A stretch of DNA of 64,000 bases from NCBI GenBank assembly GCA_002471225.1, contig DKPO01000044.1, positions 62,001 to 126,000 on the forward strand, given 5' to 3'. This document shows positions 9,041 to 19,200 of the stretch, piece after piece; positions within the stretch are counted from its first letter, which is position 1, and every line of letters begins with the position of its first letter. Source of the stretch: Porphyromonadaceae bacterium UBA7332 (GTDB lineage: Bacteria; Bacteroidota; Bacteroidia; Bacteroidales; UBA7332). A program made the translations under genes and the position numbers. The notes beneath the pieces were generated by a model, which worked only from the letters and a program-made list of their open reading frames with translations, was not told the origin of the DNA and ran no database searches.

Positions 9041-10273
9041 ATGGTTATGATTAAGACAGAAGAAATACGTATAGAGGAGTTTGATTACCCTTTGCCGGAT
9101 GAGCGTATAGCGAAATTCCCTTTAGCAAAAAGAGATACATCCAAATTATTGGTTTATAATCAGGGGGATATTCAAACTCATACCTTTGGCGATCTGACTC
9201 AATTTATACCGTCAGGCAGTCTGATGGTATTCAATAATACAAAAGTAATTCAGGCACGTTTGTTTTTCCAGAAGACAACCGGTGCGAAAATTGAAATATT
9301 TTGTCTGGAGCCGATAGCTCCGCATGATTATTTGCTTTCATTTCAGCAAACACAGACTTGTACATGGTTGTGTATGATCGGTAATTTGAAGAAATGGAAA
9401 GAGGGACAGTTGACCCAAACGATCGAAACACCTCACGGCAGTACGGTTCTGGCAGCAGAGAAAATAGCTACCAGAGGGAATACGCATGAAGTATGTTTTT
9501 CATGGGATAATCCATCTGTTACATTTGCCGATATTCTGGATGCAATCGGTGAATTGCCTATTCCTCCATACTTGAATCGTCGTACTGAGGAGAGCGATAA
9601 GCAGACCTATCAGACCGTATATTCTAAAATAGAAGGATCTGTGGCAGCTCCGACAGCCGGTTTGCATTTCACACCGGAGGTACTTGAGAAGTTGCAGGCT
9701 AAACAAGTCGATTTGGGAGAGATCACTCTGCATGTAGGTGCAGGTACTTTCCAGCCTGTGAAAAGCGACAAGATTGCCGATCATGAAATGCACACGGAGT
9801 TTATCAGTGTTACTCGTTCGTTTATTGAGAAACTGATTGCTCATACAGGCAAGGTGATCGCGGTAGGAACGACCTCTGTAAGAACACTGGAGAGTCTCTA
9901 TTATATCGGTTTGATTCTTGAATCCAATCCTGATGCGACCTCTGAAGAATTGAAAGTAACACAATGGATGCCTTATCAGCAAACGACCGAAATTTCAGCT
10001 GAGAAAGCATTAAACAATATTCTTTCTTATTTAGATCGCCATGAGTCGGATGTACTTATGTCAGAGACTCAGATTATGATTGCACCGGGATTCACATTCC
10101 GTATTGTGAAGGGAATCGTAACGAATTTCCATCAGCCAAAGAGTACATTGCTGCTTTTGGTATCAGCGTTCCTGAACGGAAACTGGAAAGCGGTTTACGA
10201 TTACGCATTGGATAACGATTATCGTTTTCTTAGTTATGGTGATAGCTCTTTGCTTTTACCTAATGCATTGTAA
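9041..10273 (+). CDS. QueA-like S-adenosylmethionine:tRNA ribosyltransferase-isomerase
   Basis: A 410-residue protein of the QueA family, which transfers and isomerises the ribosyl group of SAM onto 7-aminomethyl-7-deazaguanine in tRNA (queuosine pathway). Visible signatures are DYPLPDERIAKFPL, SLMVFNNTKVIQARL, GELPIPPYLNRR, YQTVYSKIEGSVAAPTAGLHF, LHVGAGTFQPVK and TNFHQPKSTLLLLVSAF. It is about 60 residues longer than canonical QueA (about 350), like the second, longer QueA-type paralogue common in Bacteroidetes; the genuine queA may lie elsewhere. ATG at 9041 (or 9047) is preferred to an upstream in-frame GTG at 9011. It lies 9 bp before the PorE-like gene, probably one transcript. Confidence 0.88.
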   Translation: MVMIKTEEIRIEEFDYPLPDERIAKFPLAKRDTSKLLVYNQGDIQTHTFGDLTQFIPSGSLMVFNNTKVIQARLFFQKTTGAKIEIFCLEPIAPHDYLLSFQQTQTCTWLCMIGNLKKWKEGQLTQTIETPHGSTVLAAEKIATRGNTHEVCFSWDNPSVTFADILDAIGELPIPPYLNRRTEESDKQTYQTVYSKIEGSVAAPTAGLHFTPEVLEKLQAKQVDLGEITLHVGAGTFQPVKSDKIADHEMHTEFISVTRSFIEKLIAHTGKVIAVGTTSVRTLESLYYIGLILESNPDATSEELKVTQWMPYQQTTEISAEKALNNILSYLDRHESDVLMSETQIMIAPGFTFRIVKGIVTNFHQPKSTLLLLVSAFLNGNWKAVYDYALDNDYRFLSYGDSSLLLPNAL

Positions 10274-10282
10274 CAGATACGA

Positions 10283-12250
10283 ATGAGGTTGAGTTTGCCC
10301 CATATACTGATCGCCATTCTGCTGGTGTTTGTCTCCTGTAAAACTGCTACGATGAAACAAGGCAACGAGCAGATGGAAAGAGGCGAGTACTATGCAGCTG
10401 CACGTACGTACAGGAAGGTTATCGGTAAGACCAGCGGAAAAGATAAAGCAGCAAGGGCTGAGGCCTATTTTAGGATGGGACGGGCTTATCAGCTGCATAA
10501 TCAGATTCCGCGGGCTGAATCGGCCTACAATTATGCGATTAAAAGTGATTGTAACGATTCGACCGTTTATCTGTACATGGGGCAGGTGAAACAGAAGTCG
10601 GGGAGATGGAAAGATGGTGCTCATTACTTTGAGACGTATCTCCGATTTGATTCGACACACCTGAGTGCACAGAACGGATATATGATGTGTCAGAAGCTGG
10701 AAATGATAAGGCGCAATCCGACCCGCTATACAGTCAGGATGGCCCCTGTATTGAATTATTCGGCCGGATCAGACTACTCGACTTCGTTTATGGGACAAGA
10801 CGGCACGAAAATCTTTTTTGCATCTACCCGTCGTCAGGCTAAAGGAAAGGGAAAATCCGATATAACCGGTCAGAAAAATGCCGATATCTTTTATAGTCAG
10901 AAGGATGATAAAGGACGATGGAGTAAACCGAAAGCCATTGACAGTGACATTAATTCCGAAAATGATGAAGGTGTGATGTCACTTACCGGCGACGGATTGA
11001 GGATGTATTTTACTCGTTCACGTAATATAAAAGAAGCCGTAACGGAAATCTGTTATGCGCAACGAATAGAAGATCAGTGGGGTAAGCCACAAGTACTGAA
11101 ACTCACTAAGGATTCATTGACGGCAGTGGCTCATCCTTCTATATCAGCTGACGGAGGGTTTCTTTATTTTGTCTCGGATATGCCCGGAGGATCAGGCGGA
11201 TTAGATATCTGGCGGGCCAAAATGGGCACAGACGAGGTGATGTATATAGAGAATCTCGGACCTGAGATCAATACATCGGAAGATGAAATGTTTCCGTTTA
11301 TAAGAGAAGACGGAACGTTGTATTTCGCATCCAGAGGCTGGCCGGGACTCGGAGGTCTGGATATTTTTAAAGCCTCTGTGACTTCAGCCGGAAGCTGGAA
11401 GGTTGAAAATATGGGTATGCCTGTAAACTCTACGGGTGATGACTTTGGAATATCCTATTACGGACCCGAAGAGAAAGGCTTCTTTAGTTCGGATCGGGGC
11501 AATTCCAGAGGTTATGACAAACTTTATACGTTCGAATTACCCGAACTGAAATGTTTTTTTGAAGGAAATGTCAGGGGAGAACGTAAAGTCCCGCTGAAGG
11601 AAGCTCGTATTCATATTGTCGGGGATAGCGGTTATTACGAAAAACAGCCTGTAAGGCAGGATGCAACTTATCAGTTCAAGATCAGACAAGGTGAGAAATA
11701 TGCCGTTCAGGCCTCTTGTCCGGGTTATCTGAGTGTGGCAGAGTATTTCACACCTCCCAAGCAGGATCAGGATTATGTTTATCGGAAGGAATTTGTACTG
11801 ATGCCTGTGGCTAAGACGATTCGTGTAGACAATATATTCTTTGATTTTAATCAGGCAACTCTGCGACCCGAATCCAAAGGAGCTTTGGATTATCTGATTA
11901 TGATTCTGAATGAGAATCCGAATATAACGATTGAGCTGTCTTCTCATACGGATATAATAGGCTCGGATACCTATAATATGGATTTGAGTAACCGGAGAGC
12001 AAAGAGTGTGGTTGATTATCTGATTGATTCAGGGGTCGATAAGGAGCGTCTTACACCGAGGGGTTACGGTAAAACGGTTCCTGTCGTCGTTGATGATGAT
12101 ATGGCTGATCTTTATCCATTCTTGCAATACGGAGATATTTTGTCGGAGGACTACATCAGACGATTGCCGGCAGATCAGGAAGAAATAGCAAGACAATTAA
12201 GCCGCAGAACTGAATTTAAGGTTTTACGGACAGATTATAATTTATATTGA
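10283..12250 (+). CDS. PorE-like TPR/beta-propeller/OmpA lipoprotein
   Basis: A 655-residue outer membrane lipoprotein (lipobox VFVSC). Domain order: TPR-type helices at about 25-120, a PD40 beta-propeller at about 150-385 (repeats such as DIWRAKMG, LDIFKAS), a carboxypeptidase-regulatory-like sandwich at about 420-500, and a C-terminal OmpA peptidoglycan-binding domain at about 510-600 (IFFDFNQATLRPES, ELSSHTD, NRRAKSVVDYL). This is the architecture of PorE of the type IX secretion system, which anchors the apparatus to peptidoglycan. porU and porV occur in the same window about 13 kb away, so a T9SS is present. Other OmpA/PD40 lipoproteins share parts of the plan, so assignment as PorE is probable, not certain. 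Confidence 0.75.
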   Translation: MRLSLPHILIAILLVFVSCKTATMKQGNEQMERGEYYAAARTYRKVIGKTSGKDKAARAEAYFRMGRAYQLHNQIPRAESAYNYAIKSDCNDSTVYLYMGQVKQKSGRWKDGAHYFETYLRFDSTHLSAQNGYMMCQKLEMIRRNPTRYTVRMAPVLNYSAGSDYSTSFMGQDGTKIFFASTRRQAKGKGKSDITGQKNADIFYSQKDDKGRWSKPKAIDSDINSENDEGVMSLTGDGLRMYFTRSRNIKEAVTEICYAQRIEDQWGKPQVLKLTKDSLTAVAHPSISADGGFLYFVSDMPGGSGGLDIWRAKMGTDEVMYIENLGPEINTSEDEMFPFIREDGTLYFASRGWPGLGGLDIFKASVTSAGSWKVENMGMPVNSTGDDFGISYYGPEEKGFFSSDRGNSRGYDKLYTFELPELKCFFEGNVRGERKVPLKEARIHIVGDSGYYEKQPVRQDATYQFKIRQGEKYAVQASCPGYLSVAEYFTPPKQDQDYVYRKEFVLMPVAKTIRVDNIFFDFNQATLRPESKGALDYLIMILNENPNITIELSSHTDIIGSDTYNMDLSNRRAKSVVDYLIDSGVDKERLTPRGYGKTVPVVVDDDMADLYPFLQYGDILSEDYIRRLPADQEEIARQLSRRTEFKVLRTDYNLY

Positions 12251-12255
12251 TGTAC

Positions 12256-12298
12256 AAAAAGCGTCTTTTTGGGGGAGATCTCCGGAAAGACGCTTTAT
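12256..12298 (+). terminator. Terminator after PorE-like gene
   Basis: AAAAGCGTCTTT and AAAGACGCTTT form an 11-bp stem whose long loop itself can pair (GGAGATCTCC); a short T-rich stretch follows. Confidence 0.8.
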
Positions 12299-12303
12299 CT
12301 TTT

Positions 12304-12392
12304 AAAAGATACGGTATATCTTCAAAAAGAAACGGTGTATCTCTAAAAAGAAACGGCGTATCTTTTCAGAGATATACCGTTTCTTTTTAGAG
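12304..12392. repeat. Array of ~21-bp dyad units (array A)
   Basis: Four related units. Three direct units carry cores ACGGTATATC, ACGGTGTATC and ACGGCGTATC, with CGG starting at 12312, 12333 and 12354, exactly 21 bp apart; a fourth is inverted (ATATACCGTTTC). Units 3 and 4 together make a stem of about 24 bp (12341-12392; CTCTAAAAAGAAACGG facing CCGTTTCTTTTTAGAG). It fills the gap between the PorE-like terminator and the NlpE-like gene; from 12393 to 12651 I see only AT-rich sequence with no gene. Related to the arrays at 22.8 and 60.5 kb. Confidence 0.75.
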
Positions 12393-12651
12393 TTATGCCT
12401 GTTGCAACACCCTGGTTTCACAATTCAGAAACAGATAGTTATTTATGTAATGCTGATTTCGTCTTCTCAGATCTTCACTTTTGTTGTTAACAGGGTCTAA
12501 GCAAAATATGACAAGATGAAAAAATGTCAGGTGAATAAATTAATGATTTCTGCAAACAAGTTTATCGGGTTGTTTGTTATCTAAGTGAAATAAAAAACAA
12601 AACACTGTTTTTATTCAACTGAAAAAATATAAACCTTAATAATAAAAAAAG

Positions 12652-13143
12652 ATGAAAAGTAAATTTTTAATGCTGTTTGCATGTGTCGCTTTATTAGGCG
12701 CTTCTGTAGCATGTACCAATACATCAAAAAAAGCTGTTGAAGATACGGCTAATGTTGGAGAAGATCTTGAAAATAAAGTAGGAGAGATTGTGGGACTGGA
12801 TATGACTGCTGAGACATTGGATTACTGTGGCGTGTACGAAGGGAATCTTCCACCGGTAGCAGAAGGTCCGTTAGTTAAAACAAAATTGCAGTTCAATCAG
12901 GATTACACATTTTCATTGACACAGGTATTTCCTAATCAAAAAGATTCTGTGATCACAAAAGACGGGAAATATTCAGTAGTTGAGGGAGTTATTAATGCGA
13001 CTTATGCAGATGGTAATGTCGGTTATTTCAAAATCGGACAAGGTAATGTTCAGGTTTTATCAACTGACCAAAAAACGATCGAAGGTCCGAATGCAAAAGA
13101 TTACTTCCTTACAAAAATCGAATCGTTGCCAAATCCGATGTAG
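12652..13143 (+). CDS. NlpE-like lipoprotein (N-terminal domain only)
   Basis: A 163-residue lipoprotein with lipobox ASVAC at about residue 21. Residues 60-155 resemble the small beta-barrel NlpE N-terminal domain: YCGVYEGNLPPVAEGPLVKTKLQF, then TFSLTQVF and a GKYSVVEGVI strand. Classical NlpE carries CxxC in the first strand turn (copper/redox sensing); here the equivalent position reads LPPVAEG, so the motif is missing. A helical, acidic segment (residues 25-50) separates the lipid anchor from the domain. The gene is monocistronic, ending at a perfect terminator. A sensor or envelope-stress function is known for the E. coli relative but is not shown for this one. Confidence 0.75.
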   Translation: MKSKFLMLFACVALLGASVACTNTSKKAVEDTANVGEDLENKVGEIVGLDMTAETLDYCGVYEGNLPPVAEGPLVKTKLQFNQDYTFSLTQVFPNQKDSVITKDGKYSVVEGVINATYADGNVGYFKIGQGNVQVLSTDQKTIEGPNAKDYFLTKIESLPNPM

Positions 13144-13196
13144 TTTGTATATTAAATAGATGTTTTTCTAATAGTTTTATTTTGCAAAATGCAATT

Positions 13197-13236
13197 AGTT
13201 TCGATCAACCCACGGTTGATCGAAACTTTTTTATTT
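13197..13236 (+). terminator. Intrinsic terminator after NlpE-like gene
   Basis: AGTTTCGATCAACC pairs perfectly with GGTTGATCGAAACT over a CAC loop, followed by TTTTTT. Confidence 0.92.
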
Positions 13237-13274
13237 TTAATTCACTGCAGGAGAGTTAACGTTCAGAAAATCTC

Positions 13275-13282
13275 TATATTTG
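13275..13282 (+). promoter_or_regulatory. Bacteroidota -7 box upstream of lnb-like gene
   Basis: TATATTTG matches the TAnnTTTG consensus of Bacteroidota sigma-ABfr promoters. The start codon at 13301 would leave a 5' leader of only about a dozen bases. No clear TTTG -33 element. Confidence 0.5.
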
Positions 13283-13300
13283 GCAAAAAAATTAGATTAA

Positions 13301-14506
13301 ATGCGATTGAAAAAATGGATAGGAGGTTTTATCTGCCTCTTTATGTTTCTTACAAGTAATATATTAGCGGCACCTCAGTTATCTAATAATGCTCAGGTTA
13401 GTGTGTTGACTCAGGAGAAAGGTTCTGAGATTTATGCTTTATGGGGGCACACGGCTATTCGTATTAAAGACGATAGTCTGGGTATTGATCACATATTTAA
13501 TTATGGCATATTTGACTTTTCCAGTCCTAATTTTGCCTGGCGTTTCGTCAATGGTGAAACAGACTATATTCTGGGAATCAATAATCTTAATGACGTATGG
13601 ATGGAAGGCGTGATTCGTAATCTGGATCTGACAGAGCAAACTCTGAACCTGACAGCAGGTGAGAAGCAAAGACTCTGGGATAGCCTGATGGAGAACGCTC
13701 GTCCTGAGAACAGAACCTATCGCTATAGCTTTGCATTTGATAATTGTGCAACGCGACCTTTGTCCATGATCGAGAAAAGTTTAGATTATCCGTTGGTCTT
13801 TTCGGATACAACGGCTACCGGCGGGACTCTCCGTTCTATAGTTCATGAGACGACAAGTGATTATCCCTGGCTGAAGTTAGGGATAAATACGGTTTTTGGC
13901 AGTCGCTTTGATCAGCCGGTAACATTCAGAGAACAGTTTTTTCATCCTTCCTATTTGAAAAAAGCATTAAACGAGGCCTACGTGACAGATTCTCTTACAG
14001 GTCAGAAACGTATGCTGGTAAGTAAGTCGGTTTTGCTTCTGCAACATGATGATACAGTCGAAAATGATGAAGCTTCTTATCCTGCACCGGGATGGTTTTT
14101 CTATCCGATCGGAGCATTGATACTGTTGCTTACATTATTCAGAGGTTTGCGAAAAGGTAAACTATGTGTAGGAGTTGATGTAGTATTGTACTTATTGTTT
14201 GGTATTGCAGGTTGTATTCTGTATTTTCTGGCGTTTGTATCTACACATCCGGGCATGTACCCGAACGGACTTCTTCTGGTCTTTGAACCTTTACAATTGA
14301 TTTATGCTTTAGCACTGCTCGTAAGACCGTGGCGAAAAAAAGTGCTTCTGTTTAACTGGGTCAATGCGATTATGACCTTTGCTTTTATATTATCTGCACC
14401 GTTCGTTACGCAGATTTATCCGATAGAAATCTTGTTTTTAGGCATGGTTTCGCTGATTCGTTCGATAATGTGGATAAAAATCAGAAGATTTTGTTGTGAG
14501 AAGTAG
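13301..14506 (+). CDS. lnb: Lnb-like lipoprotein N-acyltransferase (DUF4105)
   Basis: A 401-residue membrane protein. After a signal/anchor segment, the periplasmic DUF4105 domain spans about 28-250 with conserved LWGHTAIRI (His50) and FAFDNCATRP (Cys149), which make a plausible Cys-His catalytic pair. The C-terminal third contains five hydrophobic segments (from about 268 to 395). This plan fits Lnb, the Bacteroidetes enzyme that adds the third acyl chain to the N-terminal Cys of lipoproteins, in place of Lnt. It would act on the many lipoproteins encoded here. It is followed by the phosphatase-like gene and secA, a conserved-looking envelope cluster. The Lnb assignment rests on domain recognition; DUF4105 paralogues exist. 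Confidence 0.75.
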   Translation: MRLKKWIGGFICLFMFLTSNILAAPQLSNNAQVSVLTQEKGSEIYALWGHTAIRIKDDSLGIDHIFNYGIFDFSSPNFAWRFVNGETDYILGINNLNDVWMEGVIRNLDLTEQTLNLTAGEKQRLWDSLMENARPENRTYRYSFAFDNCATRPLSMIEKSLDYPLVFSDTTATGGTLRSIVHETTSDYPWLKLGINTVFGSRFDQPVTFREQFFHPSYLKKALNEAYVTDSLTGQKRMLVSKSVLLLQHDDTVENDEASYPAPGWFFYPIGALILLLTLFRGLRKGKLCVGVDVVLYLLFGIAGCILYFLAFVSTHPGMYPNGLLLVFEPLQLIYALALLVRPWRKKVLLFNWVNAIMTFAFILSAPFVTQIYPIEILFLGMVSLIRSIMWIKIRRFCCEK

Positions 14507-14565
14507 AGATTAGCACGATATTTGTAGAATAATTTTGAAATAAAGAATTAAAACAAGAATAAATT

Positions 14566-16155
14566 ATGCGCAGATTTGTCGCATCCATAGTAACCATTCT
14601 CTCGGCTGTTCAACTTGTTGCTCAGCAATTGCCGGAGAAACCGAAATTGGTTGTAACGATTACGGTCGATCAGCTACGTTCGGATCTTTTGCATTTGTTT
14701 TATGAAGCATTCGGTGAGACAGGATTCAAGCGATTGATGAAAGAGGGAACCATCTGTTTTGATTTAGATTACGATTATCCGAATGTGGATAAAGCCAATT
14801 CGGTAGCAACGTTGTTTACCGGAACGACTCCTAATTATCACGGAATTGTTTCGAATCAGATTTACTCAAAACAGTTGAACAAACCTCGCCCGATTCTGGA
14901 AGACAAAGAGTTTATGGGGAACTATTCGCAAGAGAGTGTTTCGCCAAGAGCTTTGCTGACTTCGACGATCGGCGATGAATTAAAGACAGCGACAGAGAAT
15001 CTTTCGGACGTTTATGCTATTGCACCAACCTACGAACAGGCTATCTTATCTGCCGGACATGCAGCCAATGCCGCATTTTGGATTGATGACGTGACGGGAC
15101 GCTGGGCAACATCGACCTATTATAAGGATGCGCCTTCCTTCTTTGAGAAGTATAACGCGACATTTCCTTTGAATAATAAGATCGAAACTGTTGACTGGAC
15201 GCCTTTAAATGCTCCGTCATTCTATCGTTTTATTCCGTTCCAATCCAGAGATTTTACTTTTAAGTATTCGTTTCCGAAAAACAAGCTGGATAACGTAAAA
15301 CAGTATAAGAACAGTGGCCTTGTAAATGAGGAGATCACACAGTTTGTTTCTGTTTTGCTGAAAAATTCGACAATCGGAAAACGTAATTATCCGGATATGG
15401 TGAACGTTACCTACTTCGCTGGAAGTTTTAACGATAAAAGTTTGACGGATAACTCGATGGAGGTTCAGGATACTTATTTGCGTTTAGATAAGGAAATCGG
15501 AAATCTGATCTCGATTATTGAGCAGAAAGTAGGATTGAAGAACGCACTGATCGTATTGACTTCGACGGGATATTTTAATGCAGATCGCTATACTCCGGAA
15601 CGAATGCGCGTTCCTTCGGGTGAATTCTATCCGAATCGTTGTACGTCACTTCTTAATATGTATCTGATGGCTGTTTATGGTCACGGACAGTGGGTGAGTG
15701 CGTATCACGATGAACAGATCTTCCTGAACAGAAAACTGATTGAAGAAAAACAGATCGATCTGAAAGAAATTCAAACGAAATCAGCTGAATTTCTTGTGCA
15801 GATGACCGGTGTTCAGGATGTAATCTGCGGACATACACTGTTACACGGAGCATCGAGTAACGAGAACCGTATTGCACGCAATGGGTATCATCGTAAACTG
15901 TCGGGAGACTTGTTGGTTGAGATTCAACCGGGGTGGACCGTAGATTATGAATCGCCGCAAATTAAGAACAAACAAATAAGTAAAGCCGCTGTAATGTCTC
16001 CTCTCTTTATGATGGGGGCAAACATCGTTCCTAAGAAACTTGAACAACCGGTACGTGCTACGCAAATCGCACCGACCATTTGTTCGTTTTTGCGAATCAG
16101 AGCTCCGAATGCCTGTTCGGATAAACCAATCTCGGAAATACTTTATAACAAGTGA
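14566..16155 (+). CDS. Alkaline-phosphatase-superfamily protein lacking metal ligands
   Basis: A 529-residue exported protein (signal peptide ending VAQQ) of the PafA-like alkaline phosphatase superfamily: VTITVDQLRSDLLHLFYEAFGE, TLFTGTTPNYHGIVSN and DTYLRLDKEIGNLISIIEQ keep the family fold. The catalytic residues do not. The nucleophile region usually reading T-G-P-G-H is VDKANSVA; the S/TxDxxGHxxGP metal loop reads FAGSFNDKSLTDNS; and the TADHG metal motif is TSTGY. Only the first Asp (VDQLR) remains. It is therefore probably a non-catalytic relative. It sits between lnb-like and secA genes, 93 bp before secA, hinting at an envelope or export-linked binding role, which is inference. Confidence 0.8.
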   Translation: MRRFVASIVTILSAVQLVAQQLPEKPKLVVTITVDQLRSDLLHLFYEAFGETGFKRLMKEGTICFDLDYDYPNVDKANSVATLFTGTTPNYHGIVSNQIYSKQLNKPRPILEDKEFMGNYSQESVSPRALLTSTIGDELKTATENLSDVYAIAPTYEQAILSAGHAANAAFWIDDVTGRWATSTYYKDAPSFFEKYNATFPLNNKIETVDWTPLNAPSFYRFIPFQSRDFTFKYSFPKNKLDNVKQYKNSGLVNEEITQFVSVLLKNSTIGKRNYPDMVNVTYFAGSFNDKSLTDNSMEVQDTYLRLDKEIGNLISIIEQKVGLKNALIVLTSTGYFNADRYTPERMRVPSGEFYPNRCTSLLNMYLMAVYGHGQWVSAYHDEQIFLNRKLIEEKQIDLKEIQTKSAEFLVQMTGVQDVICGHTLLHGASSNENRIARNGYHRKLSGDLLVEIQPGWTVDYESPQIKNKQISKAAVMSPLFMMGANIVPKKLEQPVRATQIAPTICSFLRIRAPNACSDKPISEILYNK

Positions 16156-16198
16156 TTGTGCCGGGAAAGATAAAACAAGATTAATTTGAAAATTTTGT

Positions 16199-16206
16199 TA
16201 TATTTG
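16199..16206 (+). promoter_or_regulatory. -7 box upstream of secA
   Basis: TATATTTG fits TAnnTTTG; secA begins 43 bp further on. Confidence 0.5.
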
Positions 16207-16248
16207 CAAAATAACTCTTAGAACGAAAAATAGATAATAAATATACGT

Positions 16249-19200
16249 ATGGGATTTGTAGAAATTTTAAGTAAACTGTTTGGAACAAAGTCGCAACGCG
16301 ATTTAAAGGAGATTAATCCATACATCGATAAAATTAAAGCTGCTTACGGCGAGATTGAACAATTAGATAACGATGGTATCCGCCAACGTATCGAAGATAT
16401 AAAAGAGCGCATCCAACTTTATGTTGTGGATGAGAAAAAACAAATCGAAGATCTGAAAAAATCTGTAGAAGATCTTGATTTGGATGAGCGTGAGAAAGTG
16501 TGGGAAGAGATTGATAAAATCGAGAAACGCATTACAGAGAAATACGAAGAAGTTCTTGAACAAGTACTTCCTGAGGTATTCTCAATCGTAAAAGATACAG
16601 CTCGTCGTTTTGCTGAAAACGATCAGATTGAGGTAGTAGCTACTGACTTCGACCGCGAATTGGCAACGAAACACGATTTCGTGACAATCGAAGGGGATAA
16701 AGCAATTTACAAAATGAACTGGACTGCGGGTGGTAATGTAATCCGTTGGGATATGGTTCACTACGATTGCCAGTTGTTCGGAGGGGTAGTTCTTCATAAA
16801 GGTAAAATTGCAGAGATGGCAACAGGGGAAGGTAAAACGTTGGTAGCAACGCTTCCGGTTTTCCTTAATGCATTAACCCGCAGAGGTGTTCACGTAGTAA
16901 CGGTGAATGACTACTTATCAAAACGTGACTCGGAGTGGATGGGTCCTTTATATATGTTCCATGGTTTAAGCGTGGATTGTATTGACAGACATCAGCCAAA
17001 CTCAGATGCACGTCGTAAAGCTTACGAGGCAGATATCACATTCGGTACAAACAATGAATTTGGTTTTGACTACCTTCGTGATAACATGGCAATGAATCCG
17101 ACAGATCTTGTACAACGTAAACACAACTTTGCGATTGTCGATGAGGTTGACTCGGTTTTAATTGATGATGCCCGTACTCCTTTGATTATCTCAGGTCCTG
17201 TACCACGTGGTGAAGAGCAAATGTTTGAGATGTTCTGTCCTCGTGTAGAGAAACTGGTAGCACAACAAAAAGCTTTCTGTACAAAATTATTGGCAGAAGC
17301 GAAACAAAAAATAGCTTCTTCTGATGCGAAAGAACGCGAAGAAGGTGCAATCTTATTGTTCCGTTCATTCAAAGGTTTCCCTAAGAATAAGCCATTGATC
17401 AAGTTCCTTAGTGAGCAAGGTGTGAAAGCAGCTATGTTGAAAACTGAGGAGACTTATATTGCAGAAAACAATCGTCGTATGCACGAAATCACAGATGATC
17501 TGTTGTTCGTGATCGATGAGAAACATAACAGCATCGAGTTAACTGATAAGGGTATCGATATTCTTACTGGTAATTCGGATGACCCTAAATTCTTCGTACT
17601 TCCTGATATTTCAGCATTACTTTCAGAATTGGAAGGTCGCACAGATATCACGGATGAAGAGCGTCAGTCTTTGAAAGATGAACTTATGGAAAACTACTCG
17701 GTTAAGAGTGAGCGTGTACATACCGTAAATCAATTATTGAAAGCTTACGCATTGTTCGAAAAAGATATCGAATATGTCGTAATGGACAACAAAGTGAAAA
17801 TCGTTGATGAGCAAACAGGTCGTATCATGGAAGGTCGTCGTTATTCAGACGGACTACACCAGGCGATTGAAGCAAAAGAGCGTGTAACGGTTGAGGCTGC
17901 AACACAAACTTTCGCTACGATTACACTTCAGAACTACTTCCGTATGTACAATAAGCTTGCAGGTATGACCGGTACGGCTGAAACAGAAGCAGGAGAGTTT
18001 TGGGATATCTATAAGTTAGACGTTGTTACGATCCCGACTAACCGTCCGATCGCTCGTAAAGACTTAAATGACCGCGTTTATAAAACAAAACGTGAAAAAT
18101 ATAATGCCGTAATTTTAGAGATCGAAAAATTAGTAGGTGAAGGAAGACCGGTATTGGTTGGTACAACATCTGTAGAAATCTCTGAGTTATTGAGCAAAGC
18201 GTTGACAATGCGCAAAATCAAACATAACGTATTGAATGCGAAATTGCACCAACGTGAAGCAGAAATCGTTCAGAATGCAGGGCAGCCGGGTACAGTAACG
18301 ATTGCAACGAATATGGCTGGTCGTGGTACCGACATTAAACTTACTGCAGAAGTAAAAGCAGCAGGAGGTTTGGCTATTATCGGTACTGAGCGCCATGACT
18401 CTCGTCGTGTAGACCGTCAGTTACGTGGTCGTGCAGGACGTCAGGGTGATCCGGGATCTTCTGTTTTCTATGTATCGCTTGAAGATGATTTGATGCGTTT
18501 GTTCAGCTCTGAAAGAATCGTGAAAGTTATGGACTCTTTAGGATTCGAAGAAGGAGAAATGATCGAACACAATATGATCTCTAAATCTATCGAGCGTGCA
18601 CAAAGAAAAGTTGAAGAAAACAACTTCGGTATCCGTAAACGTTTGTTGGAATACGATGACGTTATGAATGCTCAGCGTACGGTTATTTACTCAAAACGTC
18701 GTCACGCATTAATGGGTGAACGTATCGGTCTGGATATTGTAAACATGATGTATGATGCGGTTGATACAATCGTTTCTGAAAATGTTGAATTGGCAGACTA
18801 CGAAGGATTGAAGATGGAAATGTTCCGTGTATTTGCAGTAGAAACTCCATTTACAGTAGAGGAAATGAAGTCTAAAAAACTTGATACGCTTATCGACGAA
18901 ATGTTTGACCTGGTGATGAAAGCATTCAAACGTCGTACAGAACGTATGTCTGATGTAGCTGATCCGGTAATTCAACAAGTGTACGAGAATCAGGGTGAGA
19001 TGTACGAAAATATTTTGATTCCTGTAACGGATGATAAACGTATGTACAATGTTTCCTGTAACTTGAAAGAAGCTGCTGAATCACATTCTAAATCGGTAGT
19101 GAAAGCATTCCAGAAATCGATCCTTCTTCATATGTTGGATGAATCATGGAAAGAGCACTTAAGAGAAATGGATGATTTACGTCAGTCTGTACAGAATGCA

